Assembly: GCA_022615465.1 (NCBI GenBank)
Contig: JAKEGR010000190.1
Span: 1 to 9,125 of the forward strand
Direction: 5' to 3'
Origin: Planctomycetota bacterium
Lineage (GTDB): Bacteria > Planctomycetota > Planctomycetia > Pirellulales > Lacipirellulaceae
DNA: 9,125 nt
Below, one piece after another: positions 1 to 5,382 of this stretch. The notes under the pieces were generated by a model. That model saw only the letters and a list, made by a program, of their open reading frames with translations. It was not told the origin of the DNA and did not search any database. The translations under genes and the position numbers were made by a program. The first letter of the stretch is position 1, and each line of letters begins with the position of its first letter.

Positions 1-57
1 AAGGGGCGTGACGCCGACGGCTGGTATCCGCTGAGCAGGGTTCGAGTGACGAAGTGA
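1..57 (+). CDS. C-terminal end of an unidentified protein (partial)
   Basis: Frame 1 is open from the window edge to a TGA at 55-57 and reads KGRDADGWYPLSRVRVTK. The other two plus frames stop earlier, and the composition looks protein-like. Only 18 residues are visible, so no family can be named. It would converge on mazF, whose stop lies 63 bases away at 120-122. The 58-119 gap holds nothing I can identify. It may instead be a chance open stretch. Confidence 0.3.
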   Translation, partial: KGRDADGWYPLSRVRVTK

Positions 58-119
58 CGGAGCTTGTCCCCTATATCATCCAGGTGATCTGTCCCGGATT
101 CTTCACGTGTGATCGGTAA

Positions 120-464
120 TTACACGGGATCATAGAGACACGCATCGAGGATGCCGAGGATCTCATCGAGCACTGGGCGGGTAGCTTTCTCGACAAACTT
201 CACTTTGCGGCTTGAGTAATCGACACTCTTTATCTGCTCAGCCATGATGTACCCCGTCAGTGCGGACTCGGCGGGGATCTCAACGTGAAAAGGGAAATCG
301 CGGAAAGTATTGGTGATGGGGCAGACAATGGCCAAGCCTGTGTGTTTGTTGAACAGCGTATTGCTGACTACCAAAGCTGGGCGCCGCCCTTTTTGTTCGT
401 GTCCCGACTGCGGATCGAACGAGAGGACCACAAAATCACCCTGCTTCGGGATATATCGCGGCAC
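120..464 (-). CDS. mazF: MazF/PemK-family endoribonuclease toxin
   Basis: A 114-residue protein of the normal MazF length. MazF toxins are ribosome-independent, sequence-specific mRNA interferases that stop translation when the labile MazE antitoxin is lost. It aligns by eye with E. coli MazF along its whole length: an N-terminal RYIPKQGDFVVLSFDP strand, then GHEQKGRRPALVVS, then CPITN, then MAEQIKSVD. The catalytic/structural residues of E. coli (Glu24, Arg29, Thr52) correspond to Glu23, Arg28 and Thr51, so the toxin looks intact. The start is GTG (464-462), placed directly after the TAA of mazE with no base between and in the same frame. A purine-rich Shine-Dalgarno (AAGGAAG) sits in the last mazE codons, 8 bases upstream. 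It is the second gene of the mazE-mazF operon and is surely translationally coupled or limited by the weak start. RNA cleavage specificity cannot be read from the sequence. Confidence 0.93.
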   Translation of the reverse strand: MPRYIPKQGDFVVLSFDPQSGHEQKGRRPALVVSNTLFNKHTGLAIVCPITNTFRDFPFHVEIPAESALTGYIMAEQIKSVDYSSRKVKFVEKATRPVLDEILGILDACLYDPV

Positions 465-713
465 TTACCACACTTCCTTTCCGGCAGGCATTCCCCACTT
501 GACTTCCTCAGCGAGATAATTCTTAGGGATTCTGGATACCAGCTCTGTCAGGTCGTATATGCCTCGCACGTTGGACACCGACTCGATGATGATTTGACCC
601 CTCCGGACGAAAATTTTCACTTCATCGCCTACTTTGATTTGGGCTTCTTCCAGAAGCAATTTAGAGAACCGAAGTCCCTGGCTGTTGCCCCATTTCTTAA
701 TTTTTGTCACCAT
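465..713 (-). CDS. mazE: MazE-type antitoxin (AbrB/SpoVT swapped-hairpin DNA-binding)
   Basis: An 82-residue antitoxin that binds and neutralises the adjacent MazF and normally represses its own promoter. Residues 3-46 carry the MazE/AbrB beta-hairpin pattern (KIKKWGNSQGLRFSK, then GDEVKIFVRRGQIIIES). The acidic C-terminal half ends in WGMPAGKEVW, the typical MazF-wrapping tail. I chose the ATG at 713-711 over an in-frame ATG at 809 because it has a strong AAAGGAG six bases upstream and gives the normal family length. The longer version would add 32 residues unlike any MazE and run through the promoter. The stop TAA (467-465) is followed at once by the mazF GTG. The pair lies downstream of, and on the same strand as, the nucleotidyltransferase gene ending at 887, but has its own promoter-like sequence. 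Confidence 0.93.
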   Translation of the reverse strand: MVTKIKKWGNSQGLRFSKLLLEEAQIKVGDEVKIFVRRGQIIIESVSNVRGIYDLTELVSRIPKNYLAEEVKWGMPAGKEVW

Positions 714-736
714 GGATATCTCCTTTGTGTATATCC
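714..736 (-). promoter_or_regulatory. mazE ribosome binding site inside a small dyad
   Basis: On the minus strand the bases before the mazE ATG read GGATAT, then an 11-base loop carrying AAAGGAG, then ATATCC. The two arms (714-719 and 731-736) are perfect complements. The Shine-Dalgarno would sit in the loop, so the hairpin may keep it exposed, or the dyad may be a protein-binding site. The ribosome binding site is clear; the hairpin's role is inferred. Confidence 0.6.
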
Positions 737-738
737 AA

Positions 739-767
739 TGTATATCCCACGGCAAATCCCGCGGCAA
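739..767 (-). promoter_or_regulatory. Predicted sigma70-type promoter of mazEF
   Basis: On the minus strand TTGCCG (767-762) and TATACA (744-739) are separated by 17 bases, a good -35/-10 pair. It would start transcription near 732, leaving a leader of about 19 bases with the Shine-Dalgarno intact. A second copy of the same two hexamers, TTGCCG (755-750) and TATACA (733-728) with 16 bases between, lies 11-12 bases downstream. That copy would start so close to the ATG that the ribosome binding site would be partly lost, so the upstream pair is preferred. Confidence 0.5.
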
Positions 768-773
768 GTGGGA
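745..773. promoter_or_regulatory. Inverted repeat, candidate MazE/MazEF operator
   Basis: TCCCAC (745-750) and GTGGGA (768-773) are perfect inverted 6-mers flanking 17 bases. The dyad covers the spacer and -35 region of the predicted mazEF promoter. MazE-family antitoxins usually autorepress by binding palindromes at their promoters, so this is the natural operator candidate. No binding data can be read from sequence. Confidence 0.4.
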
Positions 774-860
774 ACAATCAGAATCCTTCTGCCATTTCGC
801 TCGCGACATTCCGCCGGGTAAGAGCCTGGACCAGACAAACGGTGGGCAAGACTATTCGTT

Positions 861-878
861 AGGGAACCATGAATCCCT
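861..878 (-). terminator. Weak hairpin after the nucleotidyltransferase gene
   Basis: AGGGA and TCCCT arms flank an 8-base loop, just past the TAG (889-887) of the minus-strand nucleotidyltransferase gene. There is no run of U after it, and the stem is only five pairs, so it may not terminate anything. The rest of 774-860 holds nothing else recognised. Confidence 0.18.
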
Positions 879-886
879 GTGTTTGG

Positions 887-2068
887 CTACGCGGCATGGG
901 GCATCGATTCCGCCGCACGTGGTGGTTGCGTTTCCGGCTGCCGATGCGACGACCAGGCCCGTACCAGTTCGCAGTGCAGGTGCCAGTTCCAATACTGGAT
1001 CAGACCCCTGGCGGACGGTTCGCGTTCTGCCGTTTGCTCGGCGGCAGCGTAATCGCGCCAAGGCCAGGCGAGTGCCGCCAGGCTGGATGATTGAATGAGC
1101 CGCGACCATTGTCTCGTGCATCGGTAGAACGGGCGTTTCTCCAAGGATCGAACATTGGCATCCTGAGCGGCTTCCAACCAACTCTGGGGAACTGGCGCAT
1201 TAAAGACGGATGCAAGATAAGTCAGCGATTCGCGCAGTGGAAATAATGTGCAGAGCGTTGACGATTCATACCTCAGACGATCCCAATCGAGCCGGTCGCC
1301 GTTTCGCTGAAGCACTCGCAGCGTGCTAGCAGCCCACAAGAAGCGATGGGATTGGTCGCGTGCCGGTCGGCGATGGGCAATGCATGCGTGCAGTAATAAA
1401 TCCGTCGCATCGGGAATCCGTAGTGGCACGCCGTTGAATTCAACGACCTTGGAGTATTTTCTTAGTCGGTCGATGCCGGCTACTGGAAACGACTTGGGCA
1501 GCCAACGATAATGGACGCGGAGCGACTGGCCATTTGGGCCGCGCCACCATTCTGATCGCCATCCGGCCACGGGCGCCGGTACCGCGGCCGCATCGCGCCA
1601 GCCGATGGACCTCAGTGTTCGTTCCACCGTGGCAGCGTCCTTCACGGAGATGAGCAGTTCACTTTCCAGAAAAGGCCGATCGCCGAGGTCGTCGAAGTAT
1701 TTTCCGGCCAATAGCGCAAATCCACCCACGACGATGGACTCACAGCCGATGTGCGACAATTCGTGGATCGCTTCCAGCAAGCTGCGTTGCGTGGCCACGT
1801 TCCGCAGCCAGTGATAGCGATGGAGGGCGCTAAGCTGCGGCAGCCAGGCGTCGGCAAGTCCTTGCCGTCGGAAATTGCGGTACACCGCCGGCAGCAAACG
1901 CGACGAAGCAAAATCGATGTCGGAGTATTGCGAGAATCCGGCCGCTCGTTTCCATGCGGCCAGCGCGTCGACGGCACTCGGCCCCTCGGAAAATGCCGCT
2001 TTCAGCAACCACTCCTGGATTGGCAGCGGGCACAGGGACGGATGTTCAATCTGGCAGCGGGACCGCAT
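887..2068 (-). CDS. Divergent nucleotidyltransferase-fold protein (NTP_transf_5-like) with ExE in place of DxD
   Basis: A 393-residue protein from the ATG at 2068. An in-frame TTG at 2095 would add nine residues, but the ATG has AGGA close upstream (GGAGCAGGAAAAT) and the TTG has no ribosome site. The layout matches the NTP_transf_5 family (Pol-beta-like fold): helical N-terminus, VVGGFALLAGKYF near residues 113-125, then RPFLESELLIS, a mid-protein LRVHYRW, and a helical LLLHACIAHRRPARD segment. In active members the metal-binding core reads RPxxDIDLLV; here both Asp are Glu (about residues 135 and 137). The Glu of the usual ELHW motif is replaced (RVHYRW), and the later helix lacks the usual Asp. 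It may be inactive, altered, or a binding partner. The paralogue at 5383-6387 on the other strand has the canonical residues. The C-terminal 30 or so residues are low-complexity and polar. Family assignment is moderately sure; function is unknown. Confidence 0.75.
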   Translation of the reverse strand: MRSRCQIEHPSLCPLPIQEWLLKAAFSEGPSAVDALAAWKRAAGFSQYSDIDFASSRLLPAVYRNFRRQGLADAWLPQLSALHRYHWLRNVATQRSLLEAIHELSHIGCESIVVGGFALLAGKYFDDLGDRPFLESELLISVKDAATVERTLRSIGWRDAAAVPAPVAGWRSEWWRGPNGQSLRVHYRWLPKSFPVAGIDRLRKYSKVVEFNGVPLRIPDATDLLLHACIAHRRPARDQSHRFLWAASTLRVLQRNGDRLDWDRLRYESSTLCTLFPLRESLTYLASVFNAPVPQSWLEAAQDANVRSLEKRPFYRCTRQWSRLIQSSSLAALAWPWRDYAAAEQTAEREPSARGLIQYWNWHLHCELVRAWSSHRQPETQPPRAAESMPHAA

Positions 2069-2220
2069 ATTTTCCTGCTCCGGGAGTTCCGGCAATTAGC
2101 TGCGCGGCGATTTCGTGGCGAATCCTAGCGATCGGGCGTCGATTTTCCAAGGTGAAATCGCGAGTTTTCATCGCGCAAAGTGCAGGCTGCGCCCTCGATG
2201 ACCGACTTCTTATAACGACA

Positions 2221-2249
2221 TTGCCGCAGTACTGGCGAAACGCTAGAGT
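2221..2249 (+). promoter_or_regulatory. Candidate promoter for the plus-strand operon
   Basis: TTGCCG (2221-2226) and TAGAGT (2244-2249) lie 17 bases apart, with 4 of 6 matches to each sigma70 hexamer. The -35 hexamer is the same as that proposed for mazEF. Initiation would fall near 2256 and leave a leader of about 85 bases containing the 2277-2303 dyad. This is a weak, pattern-based call. Confidence 0.28.
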
Positions 2250-2276
2250 ATTCGGCGATCTGTCCCCAAGGCGATG

Positions 2277-2303
2277 CGGTTCGAGCGAGGAATGCACGAA
2301 CCG
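2277..2303 (+). promoter_or_regulatory. 7-bp perfect inverted repeat in the leader of the pqqD-like gene
   Basis: CGGTTCG (2277-2283) and CGAACCG (2297-2303) are exact complements around 13 bases, ending 38 bases before the ATG at 2342. It could be a repressor operator or an RNA hairpin in the leader. There is no U tract, so a terminator is unlikely. Confidence 0.4.
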
Positions 2304-2341
2304 TGGCAGCTAGCATTCTTTACCAACGGTGAAGGACCACC

Positions 2342-2770
2342 ATGCGTGATACTGATCAATATCGCATCGACGAGCCGCGAGTCATCGGCGAGGTCATGGA
2401 AGGCGAGTTCATCCTGGTTCATTTTGAATCGGGACGTTACTACAGCGTGCGAGGCGTGGGCGCCGACATATGTCAACTCCTGTCGTCCGGCTGCACGTTT
2501 GCGGAGACGATTCGCCGAATTGCCGAGCATTTCCGGCTCCCCGAGTCACAACTCGCCCCCGAGATTCGGCAGTTCGTTGACGGCCTGGTGAACGAGCGAG
2601 TGCTTGTTCCCGCGGGCGTTACGACACAGAGCGACCGTCCGGTGGTTTTGGCGGCCACCACTTATGAATCACCGCGATTCGAGAAGTTCGACGACATGGC
2701 GGATCAACTGCTGCTCGACCCGATTCATGAGATCGATGAAACCGGCTGGCCGACCCGCAAGACGGCATGA
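2342..2770 (+). CDS. PqqD-like RiPP recognition element protein with leader-like C-terminal tail
   Basis: A 142-residue protein. Residues 10-90 follow the PqqD/RRE pattern: an N-terminal hairpin (EVMEGEFILVHFESGRYYSV), GADICQLLSSG, and a winged-helix-like stretch with TFAETIRRIAEHF and a helix ending LVNERVLVP. PqqD-type domains bind the leader of a peptide substrate and present it to a modifying enzyme. After a linker comes an unusual acidic tail (108-142) with YESPRF, KFDDM, LLLDPIHE and GWP at 135-137. The YxxPxF start resembles the YxxP motif by which lasso-peptide leaders bind their RRE. Three Thr lie at its end (134, 138, 141). First gene of the operon, with GAAGGA before the ATG; its stop overlaps the kinase start as ATGA. 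The RRE assignment is strong. It is probably of the PqqD-related type that accompanies HprK-related kinases, though I recall rather than verified that. The role of the tail is inferred. Confidence 0.82.
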   Translation: MRDTDQYRIDEPRVIGEVMEGEFILVHFESGRYYSVRGVGADICQLLSSGCTFAETIRRIAEHFRLPESQLAPEIRQFVDGLVNERVLVPAGVTTQSDRPVVLAATTYESPRFEKFDDMADQLLLDPIHEIDETGWPTRKTA

Positions 2771-3909
2771 ACTTTACCTGTTGTTCCTCACCGAGGGATC
2801 CGACCCGCCCAGAATCACCCTGCATGACGGACTCTATGATGGCGGTTCGCGACGACCAACTCCGGCAGTTTTTCACGGCAAGCACGCAACGATTCGACCA
2901 GGCGGCCCGCTCGCTGGGTGAGCAAACGCGCGACTTCCAAATCGCCGGTCGCCGAGTTCGGGTCCGGTTTGCCGGTGCCGAGTTGACGCACCTGGCACGC
3001 CCACTTGCCCACCTGGAATGTGGCCCTTTGGGGGCTGCTGATTCCACTTTCGATTTGGAAATTTTGGCGTGGAGCGGCTCTGGTCCGTATCAGCCTCCCA
3101 CGCCGCCATGGGATTTCCAGCAGCTTCACTGGTTTGGCGAGATTGCCAATTTGGGGAGCCACGAGTTCTCAGTCAACTTCGCCGCGGATCAAGGTTTGCT
3201 CTCGATCCTTCATCATCCCACGCGGCGAGCGCTTTACTGGTTGCCCAAGGCCGAATCACTGCCGTTTTGGGAGACCGCCGCACCATTTCGAATCGTCTTG
3301 CATTGGTGGTCTCAAATGTTCGGTGGACACGTGGCTCACGCGGCGGCGGTTGGCAGGGGAGGGCAGGGGGTTCTGCTGGTCGGGCGCGGCGGCAGCGGCA
3401 AGTCCACTACCGCGATTGCTTGCGTCGATGCCGGCATGGAGTACGTAGGCGACGACTATGTGCTGCTGACCCGCACACCGCGTCCCACGGCACACAGTCT
3501 CTACCAATCAGCGAAAATACACACGCCGTTTCTCCGACAAACACTTTCGCATTGGGAGGGGTGGGTGGCGAAGGAGATTGGGCCGGAAGGCAAGTCGCTC
3601 CTGTTCCTGAACGAGCATCTGCCTCAACAAATCCGCAACCAATTGACCATTCACGGCGTCGTTCAGCCTCGCGTGACGACATCTCCGCAGGCCCGCATGG
3701 ACCGCCAGCCCGCGAGCCAGGGGCTTCTGGCGATTGCTCCCTCGACGATGTATCAATTGCCCGAGGCGAGGCAGGCTACCTTGTCGTTCTTCGCGAAGTG
3801 GACGCGTGAAGTGCCGGCATATCTTCTTCATTTGGGGACCGATCTGACATCGGCTCCACGCGTGCTCTCGCAACTGCTGGCAGAAGAAGCAATGCACCAT
3901 GCCGCCTGA
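2767..3909 (+). CDS. HPr-kinase-related P-loop kinase (HprK-rel type)
   Basis: A 380-residue protein in the phosphoenolpyruvate carboxykinase-like/HPr kinase fold group. The catalytic half starts at HVAHAAAVG (188-196), followed by the Walker A loop GRGGSGKST (206-214), then a helix with two Asp in YVGDDYVLL (227-234), the expected acidic/metal site, and a Lys-containing GKSLLFL (275-281). Residues 30-170 are a non-catalytic N-terminal domain typical of the HprK-related proteins of polysaccharide and lasso-peptide loci. They differ from true HPr kinase/phosphorylase of carbon regulation, and no HPr gene is nearby. The chosen ATG overlaps the upstream stop as ATGA, suggesting translational coupling. 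The next ATG, at 2824, would remove 19 residues including three Cys and may be the real start. Its last 11 bases overlap the next gene. Substrate unknown: the tail of the PqqD-like protein, a small peptide, or a sugar are possible. Confidence 0.85.
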   Translation: MNFTCCSSPRDPTRPESPCMTDSMMAVRDDQLRQFFTASTQRFDQAARSLGEQTRDFQIAGRRVRVRFAGAELTHLARPLAHLECGPLGAADSTFDLEILAWSGSGPYQPPTPPWDFQQLHWFGEIANLGSHEFSVNFAADQGLLSILHHPTRRALYWLPKAESLPFWETAAPFRIVLHWWSQMFGGHVAHAAAVGRGGQGVLLVGRGGSGKSTTAIACVDAGMEYVGDDYVLLTRTPRPTAHSLYQSAKIHTPFLRQTLSHWEGWVAKEIGPEGKSLLFLNEHLPQQIRNQLTIHGVVQPRVTTSPQARMDRQPASQGLLAIAPSTMYQLPEARQATLSFFAKWTREVPAYLLHLGTDLTSAPRVLSQLLAEEAMHHAA

Positions 3910-4621
3910 AAAACCGCTCATTTCGGTGGTTGTTCCGGCTTTCAACGCCGCGTCGTTCTTGCCGGAAGCGGTGGCGAGTATCCGCGCGCAACGGCATGAG
4001 CCGCTTGAAATCATCCTTGTTGATGATGGTTCGACCGACCCTACGGCGAAGTTGGTTCAGAGTTGGAGCGACGTCCGCTATATTCGCCAGCCCAATCAGG
4101 GGCCGTCGGCCGCCAGGAATACAGGCATCGATGCAGCGCGCTCTGACCTATTGGCATTTCTCGATGCGGACGATCTGTGGACGTTGAATCATCTCCAGGT
4201 TCTGCTGGCCGCATTCCAAGCGAATCCGGCGGCCCAGTTCGTCTGGGGGCAGTCGCAGGTCGTCGGGCTGTCGGAGGACTCTTCGGGAAATCGTGTCAGC
4301 GAAGTGCTGAACGACAGTGTTCCCCAGTTCTTGATTGGCTCCGGGCTTTATCGTCGCTCGGCGTTCACCGCGGTCGGTCGTTTCGACCCAAAGCTGCAAC
4401 TGGCCGAGGATATCGACTGGATTCTCACTGCCCGGCAGTACGGCGTACCGCAGGTGCAACTCAGCGATACTGTGCTCATTTACCGTCGCCGTGAAGGCAG
4501 CCTGACCAGCGGCAAGAATTTTCACGAACTCAACGTGATGGCGGCATTGAAGCGTTCTCTAAACCGTCATCGGGAAAAGCAAGTTGCGGCGGCACGCGGG
4601 CTGGGCCAACACGTGGCCTGA
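3899..4621 (+). CDS. Family 2 glycosyltransferase (first of a tandem pair)
   Basis: A 240-residue GT-A fold enzyme that transfers a sugar from a nucleotide donor to an acceptor. Residues 7-95 show the classic GT2 set: ISVVVPAFNAA, the donor-binding VDDGSTD (41-47), RNTGIDAAR and the metal-binding DADDLW (89-94). An ED pair at 170-171 (AEDIDW) fits the usual catalytic base position. No membrane helix is seen, so it is probably cytoplasmic or membrane-associated. It starts at ATG 3899, 11 bases inside the kinase gene, so the two are tightly coupled. It is somewhat short for GT2 but complete, with a basic helical C-terminus. Strongly similar in its N-terminal half to the next gene. Donor and product sugars cannot be told. 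Confidence 0.92.
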   Translation: MPPEKPLISVVVPAFNAASFLPEAVASIRAQRHEPLEIILVDDGSTDPTAKLVQSWSDVRYIRQPNQGPSAARNTGIDAARSDLLAFLDADDLWTLNHLQVLLAAFQANPAAQFVWGQSQVVGLSEDSSGNRVSEVLNDSVPQFLIGSGLYRRSAFTAVGRFDPKLQLAEDIDWILTARQYGVPQVQLSDTVLIYRRREGSLTSGKNFHELNVMAALKRSLNRHREKQVAAARGLGQHVA

Positions 4622-4667
4622 ACAATGCCCGCGGGGCGTTTCCCCTCGGCCAGTGAAGTCACTTCCT

Positions 4668-5351
4668 ATGATGAGCGACGAATCATTGATCAGCGTAGTG
4701 GTTCCAGCGTTCAACGCGGCTCGGTTTCTGCCGGACGCGCTCCGGAGCATTGAGAGTCAACGCTATCCACAGCTTGAAATCCTCGTCGTGGATGACGGTT
4801 CGACGGACGGCACTGCCGATGCGGCCCAGAGCTTTTCCTGGGTTCGACTGATCCGCCAAACGAATGGCGGCATCGCCGCGGCGCGCAATACCGGCGTGCT
4901 GGCGGCCAGGGGCCGCTGGCTGGCGTTTCTCGATGCGGATGATTTATGGACGGAGCAGAAATTGTCGTTGCAGATCAATGTCTTGCAGAGGCGTTCTGAT
5001 GTCGATCTGATTGCGGGGCGTGTCGAACAGTTCCATGATCCCTCGTGGGACAGATCAACAGTACCCTTGCCGGATGCCGGCGATGCCTATACGGCAGGCG
5101 CGATGTTGATTCGCCGAGACGATTTCCTGCGGGTTGGGCTGTTCAATCCCGCGCTACGAGTTGGTGAATTCGTCGATTGGCATTCGCGTGCCATGAATTT
5201 CGGCTTACGCGAGTGCCTGCTTGATTCCGTGGTGCTGCGGCGAAGGATTCATGGCGAAAACACTACGTTGCGTCGCCAGGATTCGACTGGCGACTATCTG
5301 GCCGTGCTCAAGGCCCATCTTGACCGGAAACGCACGGCTGCCTGTCATTAA
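4668..5351 (+). CDS. Family 2 glycosyltransferase (second of a tandem pair)
   Basis: A 227-residue enzyme from the first of two adjacent ATGs (4668 and 4671). An upstream TTG at 4584 would add 28 non-conserved residues overlapping the previous gene. The ribosome site is weak. Near the N-terminus come LISVVVPAFNAA, VDDGSTDGTA, RNTGVLAAR and DADDLWT, all shared with the preceding gene. In the C-terminal half the expected ED reads EF (GEFVDW), followed by RRRIHGENTT, a pattern I associate with a GT2 subfamily, so the enzyme may still be active. It lies 46 bases after the first glycosyltransferase and 31 bases before the second nucleotidyltransferase gene. Likely acts in building the same glycan as its neighbour, on a different acceptor. 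Confidence 0.9.
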   Translation: MMSDESLISVVVPAFNAARFLPDALRSIESQRYPQLEILVVDDGSTDGTADAAQSFSWVRLIRQTNGGIAAARNTGVLAARGRWLAFLDADDLWTEQKLSLQINVLQRRSDVDLIAGRVEQFHDPSWDRSTVPLPDAGDAYTAGAMLIRRDDFLRVGLFNPALRVGEFVDWHSRAMNFGLRECLLDSVVLRRRIHGENTTLRRQDSTGDYLAVLKAHLDRKRTAACH

Positions 5352-5382
5352 GTGGCTCCCTCGTCGAAAGGAAAACGCAAGG

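Larger units (their letters stand above)
2069..2341. other. Divergent intergenic region between the nucleotidyltransferase gene and the plus-strand operon
   Basis: These 273 bases separate two genes reading away from each other, so both promoters should lie here. I find no credible coding sequence. One plus-strand promoter candidate and two dyads are visible: CGCGA/TCGCG around a 7-base loop at 2159-2175, and a longer one at 2277-2303 listed separately. I could not pick a convincing promoter for the minus-strand gene. The pqqD-like gene has a clear GAAGGA five bases before its ATG (2331-2336). Confidence 0.6.

Noticed and set aside
714..809. Longer mazE start at ATG 809
   Set aside because: It would add 32 residues with no MazE character and translate through the promoter; the ATG at 713 has a strong Shine-Dalgarno and gives the normal length.
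2069..2095. TTG start at 2095 for the minus-strand nucleotidyltransferase
   Set aside because: It has no ribosome site, whereas the ATG at 2068 has AGGA closely upstream.
3069..3809. 246-codon open frame inside the kinase gene
   Set aside because: Shadow of the kinase frame that holds the P-loop; composition is Arg/Gly-rich and matches no family.
2767..3909. Classical HPr kinase/phosphorylase of carbon catabolite control
   Set aside because: No HPr or PTS gene is nearby, and the N-terminal domain and neighbours fit the HprK-related group of polysaccharide/peptide loci instead.
5221..5382. N-terminal extension of the second nucleotidyltransferase back to 5221
   Set aside because: This part overlaps the glycosyltransferase gene in another frame and lacks family character; the ATG at 5383 has AAGGA upstream.
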